Below are positions 29,734-38,959 of a stretch of 64,000 nucleotides of DNA, piece by piece. Location of the stretch: NCBI RefSeq assembly GCF_000423885.1, contig NZ_AUIV01000008.1:1-64000 (forward strand), given 5' to 3'. The translations under genes were made by a program, and so were the position numbers. How positions within the stretch are numbered: position 1 is the stretch's first letter; the number at the start of each line of letters is the position of its first letter. Origin of the DNA: Thermomonas fusca DSM 15424. Lineage in GTDB: Bacteria; Pseudomonadota; Gammaproteobacteria; Xanthomonadales; Xanthomonadaceae. The notes beneath the pieces were generated by a model. That model had not been told where the DNA came from. It searched no databases and saw nothing but the letters and a program-made list of their open reading frames with translations.

Positions 29734-30588
29734 ATGCTCATCATTGTCGGCTTCATCGTCGTCACCCTCAGCGTCCTCGGCGGCTTCGTCGCCTCCCACG
29801 GCCAGCTCGGGGCGCTGTGGCAGCCGTTCGAGCTGGTCATCATCGGCGGCGCCGCGTTCGGCGCCTTCCTTGCCGGGACCCCGCCGAAAACGGTCAAGCA
29901 GACCTTCGCCGCGGTGATCGGGGTGTTCAAGGGGCCGCGCTACCAGCGCAAGGACTACCTGGATGCGCTCAGCCTGCTGTACGAACTGCTGAACCGCGCG
30001 CGCAAGGAAGGCTTCATGGCGCTGGAGAGCCACATCGACCACCCGATGGAAAGCTCGATCTTCGCGAACTATCCGTCGATCCGCGACGACCACCACCTGA
30101 TGGACTTCATCACCGACTGCCTGCGGCTGATGGTCGGCTCCAACATCGAGCCGCACGAGCTGGAACCGCTGCTCGAACTGGAGCTGGAAAAGCACCACCA
30201 CGAGGAACTGGCGCCCGCGCATGCGCTGACCAAGGTGGCGGACGGCCTGCCCGGCTTCGGCATCGTGGCCGCCGTGCTCGGCATCATCATCACCATGGCC
30301 TCGATCGGCGGCGACGTCGCCGCGGTCGGCGGCCACGTGGCCGCCGCGCTGGTCGGCACCTTCCTCGGGATCCTGCTGGCCTACGGGTTCGTGGCGCCGC
30401 TGGCGGCCGCCGTGGAAGCCCGCGCCGAGCAGGATTCGCGCATTTATGAGTCGGTCAAGACCGCGCTGCTGGCCAGCCTGCGCGGCTACCCGCCGAAGAT
30501 CGCGCTGGAGTTCGCCCGCAAGACCGTGCCCTCGGCCCTGCGTCCGGATTTCTCCGAATTCGAGCAGCACATCAAGACGCTGAAATAA
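29734..30588 (+). CDS. motA: MotA flagellar stator protein
   Basis: MotA and MotB form the proton-driven stator. The 284-residue protein starts MLIIVGFIVVTLSVLGGF and has four membrane helices (1-22, 30-50, and two near 165-220), including the PGFGIVAAVLGIIITMASIGGD region with the conserved Pro. The cytoplasmic loop holds YLDALSLLYELLNRARKEGFMALESHID. The start at 29734 matches the family but has no clear ribosome site; a GGAGG lies further upstream in front of an ATG-TAG start-stop pair. motB follows 3 bp later. No other flagellar gene is in the window, which is normal for motAB in this family. Confidence 0.95.
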   Translation: MLIIVGFIVVTLSVLGGFVASHGQLGALWQPFELVIIGGAAFGAFLAGTPPKTVKQTFAAVIGVFKGPRYQRKDYLDALSLLYELLNRARKEGFMALESHIDHPMESSIFANYPSIRDDHHLMDFITDCLRLMVGSNIEPHELEPLLELELEKHHHEELAPAHALTKVADGLPGFGIVAAVLGIIITMASIGGDVAAVGGHVAAALVGTFLGILLAYGFVAPLAAAVEARAEQDSRIYESVKTALLASLRGYPPKIALEFARKTVPSALRPDFSEFEQHIKTLK

Positions 30589-30591
30589 ACC

Positions 30592-31530
30592 ATGACCGGC
30601 AAGGATGAAAAACCGACCGTCATCGTCCGGCGGGTGAAGAAGGTCCAGGGCGGCGGCCACCACGGCGGCTCCTGGAAGGTGGCCTATGCCGATTTCGTCA
30701 CTGCGATGATGGCGTTCTTCATGGTGATGTGGCTGGTGGGCGCACTGACCACCAAGCAGCGCGAAGCGGTGTCGGACTATTTCAAGAACCCCAGCCCGAT
30801 TGCCGGCGCCAGCCCGGCCCCCGCACCCGGCATGAACGGCCCCGGCGGCGCCAGCAATTCGATGATCAAGCTGGGCGGCACCATGGACCTGCCGAAGGGC
30901 CCGGGGGCGGAATTCACCCGCAGCCCCGGTGATCCGACCGAGGCGCAGCGCCGGCAGCTGGAACAACAGCGCCTGGAAGCCCTGAAGAAGGAGCTGGAGG
31001 AGGCGATCGGCAAGAGCCAGGCGCTGGAGCCATTCAAGGACCAGTTGCTGCTGGACCTCACCCCGGAAGGCCTGCGCATCCAGATCGTGGACAAGCAGAA
31101 CCGGCCGATGTTCGACCTCGGCAGCGCCAAGCTGATGCCCTACACCAGCGAAATCCTCCACGAGATCGCAGTGTTCGCGAACCGCGTCCCGAACCGGATC
31201 AGCCTGGCCGGCCATACCGACACCGCCAACTACGCCACCCGCATCGGCTACAGCAACTGGGAGCTGAGCGCGGATCGCGCCAACGCCGCCCGCCGCGCGC
31301 TGCTGGAAGGCGGCATGGCGGCGGCCAAGGTGGTGCGGGTGGTCGGCTTCGGACCGGCAGTGCCGTTCGATGCCGCCAATCCGCTCAACCCGATCAACCG
31401 CCGCATCAGCATCGTGGTCATGACCAAGGAAGCGGAAGACGCCGCGCTGAACCGCAACCAGGCCATGCCGGTGCCGCCGGCGCAGGCGTCCACCGCCACG
31501 CAGGCAACCGCGGCGAAGCCGGGCGGCTGA
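30592..31530 (+). CDS. motB: MotB flagellar stator protein
   Basis: MotB anchors the stator to peptidoglycan and carries the proton-accepting Asp. The 312-residue protein has a basic N terminus, then WKVAYADFVTAMMAFFMVMWLVGAL with D34 as the proton site, a plug region and an OmpA-like domain (about 150-275) with MFDLGSAKLMPY, ISLAGHTDTANY and NRRISIVVM. It overlaps nothing but follows motA by 3 bp. It ends only 15 bp from the end of proA, which is convergent, and no terminator hairpin is visible there. Confidence 0.96.
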   Translation: MTGKDEKPTVIVRRVKKVQGGGHHGGSWKVAYADFVTAMMAFFMVMWLVGALTTKQREAVSDYFKNPSPIAGASPAPAPGMNGPGGASNSMIKLGGTMDLPKGPGAEFTRSPGDPTEAQRRQLEQQRLEALKKELEEAIGKSQALEPFKDQLLLDLTPEGLRIQIVDKQNRPMFDLGSAKLMPYTSEILHEIAVFANRVPNRISLAGHTDTANYATRIGYSNWELSADRANAARRALLEGGMAAAKVVRVVGFGPAVPFDAANPLNPINRRISIVVMTKEAEDAALNRNQAMPVPPAQASTATQATAAKPGG

Positions 31531-31545
31531 GCGGCGCGGGGCGGT

Positions 31546-32814
31546 TCAATTGCCGCCCGGCAGGGGATGCCGGCGCTGGCCCTGCCCCCGCACCACGAAA
31601 CGCTCGATGGTCAGCGCCTCCACGCCCATCGGCCCGTAGGCGTGCAGGCGGGTGGTGGAAATGCCGATCTCCGCCCCCAGCCCCAACTGGCCGCCATCGT
31701 TGAAGCGCGAGCTGGCGTTGACCATCACCGCCGAGCTGCGCACCGCGTCCACGAAGGCCTGCGCAGCCACCGGGTCGGCGGTGGCGATCACTTCGGTGTG
31801 GTCGGAGGTGAAACGGTGGATATGGGCGATCGCCTCGTCGATGGAATCGACCACCCGAATGGCGATGACCAGGTCTAGGAATTCGGCTGCGTAGTCGTCA
31901 TCGCTGGCTTCCGCCAGCGTTGCATCGAAGGCGCGGGTCGCGGTGTCGCCACGCGATTCAACCCCGCTGGCCCGCAGCGCCGCCAGCGCGCGGGGCAGGA
32001 ACGCGGCGGCGATGTCGTGATGCACCAGCAGGGTTTCCAGTGCATTGCAGACGCCCGGGCGCGAAGCCTTGCCGTCGATCAGCAGCCCCAGCGCCAGCTC
32101 GATGTCCGCGGCGCGGTCCACGTACAGGTGGCAGACGCCCTTGTAGTGCTTGATCACCGGCACGCGCGCATGCTCGGCGACGAAGCGGATCAGGCTCTCG
32201 CCGCCGCGCGGGATGGCCAGGTCGACCAGGTCGCTGAGCTGCAGCAGCTCCAGCACATGCTCCCGGGCAGTGTCGGCAACCAGCGATACCGCCGCTTCCG
32301 GCAGGGCGGCATCGCGCAGCGCCGCATGCAGGCAGGCGGCGATGGCGGCATTGCTGGCCGCCGCTTCGGACCCGCCGCGCAACAGCACCGCGTTGCCGGC
32401 CTTCAGGCACAGTGCTGCCGCCTCCGCAGTCACGTTGGGCCGCGCTTCGTAGATCATCGCCACCAGCCCCAACGGGATGCGCTGGCGCTCGACCACCAGC
32501 CCGTTCGGGCGCACGTCGCGGCGCGTCACCGCGCCCAGCGGGTCGTCCTGCGCCGCGACCTCGCGCAGCGCATCGGCCATCCCGCGCACGCGTTCGGGGT
32601 TCAGCGCCAAACGGTCCAACGACGCCTTGTTCGAGCCGGCCTGACGCGCGCGCTGCAGATCGCCGGCGTTGGCCGCGAGGATCTCGTCCTGCCCGGCCAG
32701 CAGCCGCTCGGCCATGCCTTCCAGCAATATGCGCCGCGTTGCCGCGTCGGCCGCGGCGATCGTCGCCTGCGCCGCGCGCGCCGCCAGTGCCAGATTGCGC
32801 ACGTAGCCGCTCAT
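31546..32814 (-). CDS. proA: Gamma-glutamyl phosphate reductase
   Basis: ProA reduces gamma-glutamyl phosphate to glutamate semialdehyde with NADPH, the second step of proline synthesis. The 422-residue protein has IPLGLVAMIYEARPNVT (113-129), LLRGGSEA (144-151) and the active-site Cys C256 in SRPGVCNALET. Length is as expected. The ATG at 32814 overlaps the proB stop (ATGA), so it is translationally coupled. It is the last gene of the arginine-proline operon. Confidence 0.97.
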   Translation of the reverse strand: MSGYVRNLALAARAAQATIAAADAATRRILLEGMAERLLAGQDEILAANAGDLQRARQAGSNKASLDRLALNPERVRGMADALREVAAQDDPLGAVTRRDVRPNGLVVERQRIPLGLVAMIYEARPNVTAEAAALCLKAGNAVLLRGGSEAAASNAAIAACLHAALRDAALPEAAVSLVADTAREHVLELLQLSDLVDLAIPRGGESLIRFVAEHARVPVIKHYKGVCHLYVDRAADIELALGLLIDGKASRPGVCNALETLLVHHDIAAAFLPRALAALRASGVESRGDTATRAFDATLAEASDDDYAAEFLDLVIAIRVVDSIDEAIAHIHRFTSDHTEVIATADPVAAQAFVDAVRSSAVMVNASSRFNDGGQLGLGAEIGISTTRLHAYGPMGVEALTIERFVVRGQGQRRHPLPGGN

Positions 32815-33980
32815 GCCGTGGTCTCCCCGTTGCCGTCGATGGGCGTCTGGCCGGGCGCCTGCAGCAGGACCAGATCGTCGCGGTGGATCATCGCTTCGTC
32901 GTAGCGGAAGCCGAGCACGGCTTCGATCTCGCGGCTGTGGCGACCGGCGATGCGCGCGCCGTCCTGCGCGTTGTACTGCGCCTGCCCGCGCGCCAGCACG
33001 CTGCCGTCGGCGGCTCGCACCTCGATCACGTCGCCGCGACGGAAGTCGCCGGCCACCGCGCGTACGCCGCCCGGCAGCAGCGAAGCGCCGCGCAGCAATG
33101 CCGCGCACGCGCCTTCGTCAATCTGCAGCACCCCCGCGGCCGGCGCATGCCAGAGCCACTGCTTGCGCGCACGCAGGCGGCTGCCCTGTGCATTGACCAG
33201 GGTGCCGTGCAGCCTGCCCTGCCCCAGCGCGGCCACGGCGGCGCCATCGCGACCGCTGAACAGCGCGGTGGAGATGCCCGCGGTCGCCGCCTTGGCCGCG
33301 GCTTCCAGCTTGGTGCGCATGCCGCCGGTACCGAGCGCGCCGGCATCGCCGGCCATGGCCAGCACCGCTGGCGTGACCGCCTTGATGCGCGCCACCGGGC
33401 GCGCAGCGGGGTCGCGCCCGGGGTGGCCGCTGTACAGGCCGGCGATGTCGGTGGCGATCAGCAGCAGGTCGGCATCCACCAGCGATGCGACCGCAGCTGC
33501 GAGGTTATCGTTGTCGCCCAGCTTCAGCTCATCGACCGCGACGGTGTCGTTCTCGTTGACCACCGGCACCGCGCCCAGCCGCAACAGCTCCAGCAGCGCG
33601 CTGCGCGCATTGAGGTAGCGGCGGCGGTCGCGCAGGTCGTCATGGGTCAGCAGGACCTGTGCCACCGGGGCGTCGAAGAAGCGCTGCCACAGCGCGATCA
33701 GCTGCGCCTGCCCCAGCGCCGCCAGCGCCTGCTTGGCGGCGATGGTGGGCGCGGCGTCGCCGGCCTTGGGCAGGATCGCGCGTCCGGCCGCCACTGCACC
33801 CGATGAAACAATCACCACCTCGCGTCCGGCCTGCCGGCTTTCCAGCACGAATTGCGCCAGCCCCAACGCGAAGCGCGGACTGAGGCCGCCACCGTCGGCA
33901 GCAAGCAGGCTGCTGCCCACCTTCAACACCGCGCGTTTCCACGGCTGCAGGATCTGGGCGGGAAAGGCCTGCGTGTCCAT
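32811..33980 (-). CDS. proB: Glutamate 5-kinase with C-terminal PUA domain
   Basis: ProB phosphorylates glutamate with ATP as the first and feedback-controlled step of proline synthesis. The 389-residue protein has the amino-acid kinase fold with VLKVGSSLL (18-26), VIVSSGAVAAGR, NENDTVAVDELKLGDND and GTGGMRTKLEAA. A PUA domain follows from about 285. Kinase and PUA together match the usual 367-380 residues, with a slight N-terminal extension. It starts 3 bp after the YciI-like gene. In this operon, arginine and proline genes share one transcript, so both pathways from glutamate may respond together. Confidence 0.97.
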   Translation of the reverse strand: MDTQAFPAQILQPWKRAVLKVGSSLLAADGGGLSPRFALGLAQFVLESRQAGREVVIVSSGAVAAGRAILPKAGDAAPTIAAKQALAALGQAQLIALWQRFFDAPVAQVLLTHDDLRDRRRYLNARSALLELLRLGAVPVVNENDTVAVDELKLGDNDNLAAAVASLVDADLLLIATDIAGLYSGHPGRDPAARPVARIKAVTPAVLAMAGDAGALGTGGMRTKLEAAAKAATAGISTALFSGRDGAAVAALGQGRLHGTLVNAQGSRLRARKQWLWHAPAAGVLQIDEGACAALLRGASLLPGGVRAVAGDFRRGDVIEVRAADGSVLARGQAQYNAQDGARIAGRHSREIEAVLGFRYDEAMIHRDDLVLLQAPGQTPIDGNGETTA

Positions 33981-33983
33981 GGT

Positions 33984-34253
33984 TCAACCCGTCTTCCATT
34001 CGTGGACGGCGATGTCCGACGCGCCGTGGATCGCCAGCGGATCGGATGCCGCGATCCTGCGCGCCTCCTCCAGGTCGGCGATGCCGCGCAGCAGGTAGGC
34101 GCCGCCGCTGCCGTCGCTGAAGCCGCCGCTGGTTTCCAGCACGCCGCGTTCGCGCAGCCGATCCAGGAAGGCGACATGCGCCGGCAGCAGGCCGACATCG
34201 AAACCGGGCCGGCGCATGACCATCACCAGATGGCGCACGATCCCGGCCCTCAC
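33984..34253 (-). CDS. YciI/YCII-family small protein
   Basis: An 89-residue protein of the YCII fold (dimeric alpha-beta ferredoxin-like). It has the conserved His in PAHVAFLDRL and the end segment ARRIAASDPLAIHGASDIAVHEWKTG, including the Asp of the family DP motif. Proteins of this family are poorly understood; some may be small enzymes acting on reactive metabolites. The ATG at 34253 overlaps the argH stop, and the product lies between argH and proB with almost no spacing, so it is coregulated with amino-acid synthesis. A role in this pathway is only inferred. Confidence 0.82.
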   Translation of the reverse strand: MRAGIVRHLVMVMRRPGFDVGLLPAHVAFLDRLRERGVLETSGGFSDGSGGAYLLRGIADLEEARRIAASDPLAIHGASDIAVHEWKTG

Positions 34254-35542
34254 GATGCCTCCCAGCGCGCGCGCAGCGCGTCCAGCCGCAGATCGGCGGC
34301 TGCACCCGGCGAGGTACGCGCCGCCAGCGAGCCTTCCGGCGTGCGCCCCTGCCCGGCCGTTTCACTGCTTGCCGCCGCGGCCTTGTAGGCCTCGCGGAAC
34401 GGCACCCCGGCAATCGCGGCTTCCACCGCCACGTCGGTGGCGTACATGCCGGAGTCGATCGCCGCGCGCAGCCGGTCTTCGCGCCAGTCGAGGTTGGCCA
34501 ACAGCGCGGGCAACAGCTCCAGCGCGGCGAGGCCACGACCGAAGCCGTGGAAGATCGCGCCCTTGCTGCTCTGCAGGTCGCGGTGGTAGCCGGACGGCAG
34601 CGACAGCAGCTGTTCGATCTCGGTGCGCGCCGCGGCCACGCTGGCGTGGGTGGCGCGCATCAGCTCGATGACGTCGGGATTGCGCTTGTTGGGCATGATC
34701 GAACTGCCGGTGGTGTACTGCGGCGGCAAGGCGACGAAGCCGAATTCGGCGCTGGTGAACAGCGACAGATCCCAGGCGATGCGGCGCAGATCGAGGGTGG
34801 CACTGCCGAGGGCTTCCAGCGCCGCCAGTTCGAACTTGCCGCGCGACAATTGCGCGTAGATGGGCGACACCTGCATGCGCGCGAAGCCCAGCGCCTGGGT
34901 GGTGTGCTCGCGGTCGAGCCGCAGGTTCACACCGTAGCCGGCGGCGGTGCCGAGCGGATTGCAGTCCACCAGCGCCAGGGTGTCGGCAGCGCGCACCGCG
35001 TCGTCGATAAATGCTTCGGCCCAGCCAGCCCACCACATGCCGGCGGAAGACACCACTGCGCGCTGGATATGGGTGTAGCCGGGCACCGCCAGATCCTTCT
35101 CCGCCTCGGCGCGGTCGAGCGCGACCTTCGCAATCTCGCGGGAAAGCTGCGCCACCCGCACCAGCTTTTCCTTCAGCCACAGGCGTGTCGCCACCAGCAC
35201 CTGGTCGTTGCGGCTGCGTCCGGTGTGGATCTTGCGGCCGGCATCGCCCAGGCGTTCGGTCAGGCGCGCCTCGATGGCGGAGTGGCCGTCCTCGAAGCGC
35301 TCGTCCAGGACGAATGCGCCGTTGCTGAAATCATCGGCCAGATTGGCCAACTCCCGCTTCAGCCCGCCCAGTTCGTCCAAGGTGAGGATGCCGATGCGCT
35401 GCAGGCCTTCGGCATGCGCGGCGCTGGCGGCGATGTCATGCAGGAAGAATTCGCGATCCAGCAGCACGTCGTCGCCGGCCAGGAAGGCCTGGATCTGCGC
35501 ATCGACGGCGACGCCGGGTTTTTGCCAGAGAAGTTCGCTCAT
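34250..35542 (-). CDS. argH: Argininosuccinate lyase
   Basis: ArgH splits argininosuccinate into arginine and fumarate, the last step of the pathway. The 430-residue protein carries TGRSRNDQV (107-115), the VPGYTHIQRAV helix with the catalytic His, and the fumarase-superfamily signature GSSIMPNKRN (279-288). Length is a little below the typical 455-460. The ATG overlaps the argC stop by 4 bp and the stop overlaps the YciI start. Confidence 0.96.
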   Translation of the reverse strand: MSELLWQKPGVAVDAQIQAFLAGDDVLLDREFFLHDIAASAAHAEGLQRIGILTLDELGGLKRELANLADDFSNGAFVLDERFEDGHSAIEARLTERLGDAGRKIHTGRSRNDQVLVATRLWLKEKLVRVAQLSREIAKVALDRAEAEKDLAVPGYTHIQRAVVSSAGMWWAGWAEAFIDDAVRAADTLALVDCNPLGTAAGYGVNLRLDREHTTQALGFARMQVSPIYAQLSRGKFELAALEALGSATLDLRRIAWDLSLFTSAEFGFVALPPQYTTGSSIMPNKRNPDVIELMRATHASVAAARTEIEQLLSLPSGYHRDLQSSKGAIFHGFGRGLAALELLPALLANLDWREDRLRAAIDSGMYATDVAVEAAIAGVPFREAYKAAAASSETAGQGRTPEGSLAARTSPGAAADLRLDALRARWEAS

Positions 35543-36501
35543 GCCACCTGCTCCTGCGCCGGGATGCCGGCCAGTTCGTCCAGCCCGAAGGCAAGGTTGA
35601 GGTTTTGCAGCGCCTGCGTGGCCGCGCCCTTGAGCAGGTTGTCCTCGGTCGCCACCACCACCAGCCGCCGGCCGTCGCCGGACAGGATGAAGCCGCCGAT
35701 CTCGACGTGGTGCCTGCCGGCGATGCGGCTCACCCACGGCGCCTCGTCCTGCACCCGCACCAGCGGCTCACCGGCATAGCGGCCGCGGTAGCGCGCCAGC
35801 ACTTCTTCGCGCTCGAACGCGATCGACAGGTGCAGGTTGGCGGTCAAGGTGATGCCACGGAAATGCGGGGCGACGTGCGGCATGAACTCCACCGGATGGC
35901 CCAGCTGATGCGGCACTTCGCGCTCGTGGACATGGCCGGCCAGCGCGTACGGCATCAGGTTGTCGCGCAGCAATTCGACGTTGTTCCTGTCGCTGGGCGT
36001 GGTGCCGGCGCCGGAATAACCGCTGACGCCGAAGCACTGCACCGGCCCGTCCAGCACGTTCAGCATCGGCGCGATCGCCAGCTGCATCGCGGTGGCATAG
36101 CAGCCGGGATTGCTGATGCGCCGCTGCCCGGCAAAGCGCGTGCGGGTCAACTCCGGCAGGCCGTAGTACCACGACGGATCGAAGCGGTAATCGGCGGACA
36201 GGTCGACGATGACCGGATCGACGCCGGCCTCATCGAATTGCTGGACGATGTGCGCGGCCTTGCCGTTCGGCAGCGCCAGCACCACCGCGTCAGCGCCAAA
36301 CCCGGGCAGGTCGCGATAGTCGGGCGAGCTGTAGCGCAGCTCGCCGGCAAAACCGGCGTTGTGGTCGGCCACGCGCTGGCCGTCCAGCTCGCGCGAGGTC
36401 ACGAACGCCAGTTCGAAGTGCGGATGCGCGGCGAACAGGCGGATCAGCTCCGCGCCGGTATGGCCGCGCGCGCCGACCAGGCCCACCTTGAGCCGGCTCA
36501 C
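35539..36501 (-). CDS. argC: N-acetyl-gamma-glutamyl-phosphate reductase
   Basis: ArgC reduces acetylglutamyl phosphate to the semialdehyde with NADPH. The 320-residue protein begins with an NADP fold (LKVGLVGARGHTGAEL) and has catalytic C134 in ISNPGCYATA. GVSGYSGAGTTP also matches the family. The start is the GTG at 36501, overlapping the argAB stop as GTGA with GGAGGA nine bases upstream; no suitable ATG is near. It is a short ArgC of the Xanthomonas type. Confidence 0.95.
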   Translation of the reverse strand: MSRLKVGLVGARGHTGAELIRLFAAHPHFELAFVTSRELDGQRVADHNAGFAGELRYSSPDYRDLPGFGADAVVLALPNGKAAHIVQQFDEAGVDPVIVDLSADYRFDPSWYYGLPELTRTRFAGQRRISNPGCYATAMQLAIAPMLNVLDGPVQCFGVSGYSGAGTTPSDRNNVELLRDNLMPYALAGHVHEREVPHQLGHPVEFMPHVAPHFRGITLTANLHLSIAFEREEVLARYRGRYAGEPLVRVQDEAPWVSRIAGRHHVEIGGFILSGDGRRLVVVATEDNLLKGAATQALQNLNLAFGLDELAGIPAQEQVA

Positions 36502-37844
36502 TGCGGTTCCTCCAGCGTGGCCGGCCGCTGCGCGCACAGCGCAACATAACGCTCGATCAGCGGGAAGCCCGCCTCGCCATACCAGTACACCTTCCACTTC
36601 TCCTGCTTGATGCAGCCGTCGGATTCGGCGTCGTAGAACGCGTTGACCGGGTTGCCGTGGCGCGAACGCCAGAACAGCGCCGGGTTCTGCTCGCGCATCA
36701 CCAGCCACACCGCGCGGCCCAGGCCCTCGCCCTGCGCCTCGTCCAGCACCGCGAACTTGTCCAGATAAATTCCGGCATCTTCCCGGGTGAGGATCACCGC
36801 GGCGCGGTAGTTCTCGCTGACGTAGGCGCGATGCAGTTTCGTCGTCTCGAAATAGTCCGGCAGCAGCCTGCGCCCGAACGCCGAGTCGATCAGCCCGCGC
36901 AAGCGCCCCAGATCGAAATCGCTCCACGCCGCGCCTTCCAGCACGCGCTCGCCGCGCCGCACCAGCGTGCCCGAACCCTTGTGGGTGAACAGCTCCTTGG
37001 CCAGCTCGTCGGGCCGGGTGATCGACACCGAGGACGCCTGCGGCAGCCCGTCCAGCAGGTCCTTGATCTGTTCGATCTTCACCCGCATGCCGCCTTCGAT
37101 CCACGGCTGCTGCATCAGGTGGTCGTATTCGGTGGAGAGGTTGATCGAATCGATGACCTGGCCGTCGGCATCCAGCAGCCCGCCAGTGCCGGTCAGGAAC
37201 ACGATCTTGTACGGCTGCAGCACCTGCACCAGTTCGTTGGCGGCGAAGTCGGCGTTGACGTTGAGGATCTGCCCGCCCACGGTCTCGCCCAGCGAGGCGA
37301 TGACCGGAATCGAACCCGCCTGCAGGCTGGCCTGGATCGGCGCCAGGTCGACGCGCTTCACTTCGCCCACCAGGCCGTAGCGCTCGCGATCCATGTAGTC
37401 GGCCTCGAACACGCCGGACACGATCGAGGTGGCGCGCGCATCCGCCGCCTGCAACGCCTCCACCAGCTTCAGGTTCTGCGCATGGAACACGCGGCGCACG
37501 ATGGCCAGCGCCTCCGGCGAGGTCACCCGCAGGCCGTCGATGGTCTGCTTGACGATGCCGGCGGCGGACAGCTCCACGTCCAGCTGCGGGCCCGCGCCGT
37601 GGATGACGATGGGCGTCAGGCCCACGTCCTGCAGGAAGGCCAACGAGGACACCAGCGCGTCGAGGTCGTCGCGCAGCACCGCGCCCCCCACCTTGACCAC
37701 GGCGAAACGCGCCGCGTCGAGCTGAGAGAAACGCTTCAGATACTGCGAAATTTCCTTCGCACTGCCCATGCTGGACAGCAGCCGCACGATGGTCTGGCGG
37801 GTCTGCGGATCGTGCACGGCGTGCGGGGAGAGGATCGGGGTCAC
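36498..37844 (-). CDS. argB: Bifunctional N-acetylglutamate kinase/synthase (ArgB-ArgA fusion)
   Basis: This enzyme makes acetylglutamate and phosphorylates it, the first two steps of arginine synthesis. The first 290 or so residues are an amino-acid kinase (FAVVKVGGAVL, IVIHGAGPQLD, LNVNADFAANELV, GTGGLLDADG). The C-terminal 150 are a GNAT acetyltransferase of the vertebrate-like NAGS type (RAYVSENYRAAVIL, DEAQGEGLGRAVWLVM, LFWRSRHGNPVNAFYDAESDG). This fusion is known from Xanthomonas and relatives. The likely start is the GTG at 37844, whose A overlaps the argE' stop (GTGA); MGSAKEISQYL further in is the alternative. Known homologues are inhibited by arginine. Confidence 0.93.
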   Translation of the reverse strand: MTPILSPHAVHDPQTRQTIVRLLSSMGSAKEISQYLKRFSQLDAARFAVVKVGGAVLRDDLDALVSSLAFLQDVGLTPIVIHGAGPQLDVELSAAGIVKQTIDGLRVTSPEALAIVRRVFHAQNLKLVEALQAADARATSIVSGVFEADYMDRERYGLVGEVKRVDLAPIQASLQAGSIPVIASLGETVGGQILNVNADFAANELVQVLQPYKIVFLTGTGGLLDADGQVIDSINLSTEYDHLMQQPWIEGGMRVKIEQIKDLLDGLPQASSVSITRPDELAKELFTHKGSGTLVRRGERVLEGAAWSDFDLGRLRGLIDSAFGRRLLPDYFETTKLHRAYVSENYRAAVILTREDAGIYLDKFAVLDEAQGEGLGRAVWLVMREQNPALFWRSRHGNPVNAFYDAESDGCIKQEKWKVYWYGEAGFPLIERYVALCAQRPATLEEPQ

Positions 37845-38959
37845 GAGGGATCGGTTCCAAGGATGCGGGTGATGGACTCGGCGTAGCGCTGCAATTGCGC
37901 AAGCGCCACCCATTCGTCGGCGGTGTGGGCCTGGGCGATGTCGCCGGGGCCGTAAACGAAGGCGGTCAGGCCGGCCTGCGAGAACAGCGAGGCCTCGGTC
38001 CAGAAATCAACCGCATTGCCGATCGGCAGGCCCAGTTCGTCGGCCAGGTCGCGTGCGGCCAGGCGGCGTTCCTCGGCGGTCGCGATGTGGCCGGCTGGCA
38101 GCGAAGGCCCGCGGAAGGTTTCTTCATAGCGTTCCAGCGCACCGTCCGTGGCACAGGCGCGAAAGCGCGCGTGCAGCGTGTCGATGTCGTGCGACGGCAG
38201 CGGGCGGAAGCCGAAGCGCACCTCCGCGCTCGGCGCGATCACGTTGGCCTTGATCCCGCCCTCGACCTTGCCGATGTTGAAGCGCAGCCCGGTCAGCCCG
38301 CCGAAGCGCGCGCTGGCTTCGCCTTCGACCATCGCCAGCGCGTTCGCGCCCCAGCGCATCGCTTGGTGCAGGGCGTTGGCGTTCACCGCGTTGGCGCCCG
38401 AGGCGTGCCCGGCCTCGCCCCTGAACTTCAGCAGCACCGAACTGATGCCACGATGCGCCAGCACCGCCTCGCAGCGGGTGGGCTCGGCGATGATCGCCTC
38501 GTTGAAGCCGTGGTCGCGGGCGAGGGCATTCTGTTTCAGGAACCAGGCGATGCAGCGCGGGTCGTTGGCTTCCTCGTCGGAGGAGAACAGGAACGCGGCG
38601 TCGCCAGTGGTGGCGTTGGCGGCTGCCAGCAGCCCGGCCGCAGCGCCCTTGATGTCACAGGCACCGAGGCCGATGGCGCGGTCCGGCGTGACCCGCAGAC
38701 TGAGCGGGTCGGCCGTCCACGCGGCGGATGACGGCACCGTGTCCAGATGCACGTTGAACACCCGCCGCGGGTTGCCGCGCATGGCCAGCAGGGAAACCGC
38801 GCCGGCGCCATGGTCGGTGACCTCGCAGCGGAACCCCGGCAGCTGCGCGCGCAGGTAGTCGAAGATCCCGCCGGTGCCGATCAGGCGCGGCGGGTTGCGG
38901 GTGTCATAGGACACCAGCGCTTCGAGATGACGCAGGACCGCGTCGAGCATCTCAGCCAC
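37841..38959 (-). CDS. argE': N-acetyl-L-citrulline deacetylase (ArgE-like M20 peptidase)
   Basis: In the Xanthomonas pathway, acetylcitrulline rather than acetylornithine is deacetylated, giving citrulline. The 372-residue M20 metallopeptidase has zinc-site motifs FNVHLDTVP (His and Asp), ACDIKGAAAG, and FSSDEEANDP with the catalytic Glu pair, plus a dimerisation lid (RGEAGHASGANAVNA). The substrate is inferred from the adjacent N-acetylornithine carbamoyltransferase gene; without it the gene would be called acetylornithine deacetylase. Its start overlaps argG by 8 bp. Confidence 0.9.
   Translation of the reverse strand: MAEMLDAVLRHLEALVSYDTRNPPRLIGTGGIFDYLRAQLPGFRCEVTDHGAGAVSLLAMRGNPRRVFNVHLDTVPSSAAWTADPLSLRVTPDRAIGLGACDIKGAAAGLLAAANATTGDAAFLFSSDEEANDPRCIAWFLKQNALARDHGFNEAIIAEPTRCEAVLAHRGISSVLLKFRGEAGHASGANAVNANALHQAMRWGANALAMVEGEASARFGGLTGLRFNIGKVEGGIKANVIAPSAEVRFGFRPLPSHDIDTLHARFRACATDGALERYEETFRGPSLPAGHIATAEERRLAARDLADELGLPIGNAVDFWTEASLFSQAGLTAFVYGPGDIAQAHTADEWVALAQLQRYAESITRILGTDPS

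Noticed and set aside
37844..37913. Upstream ATG start for argAB at 37913
   Set aside because: The extra residues lie inside argE' and do not resemble the family; the GTG overlapping the argE' stop fits better.
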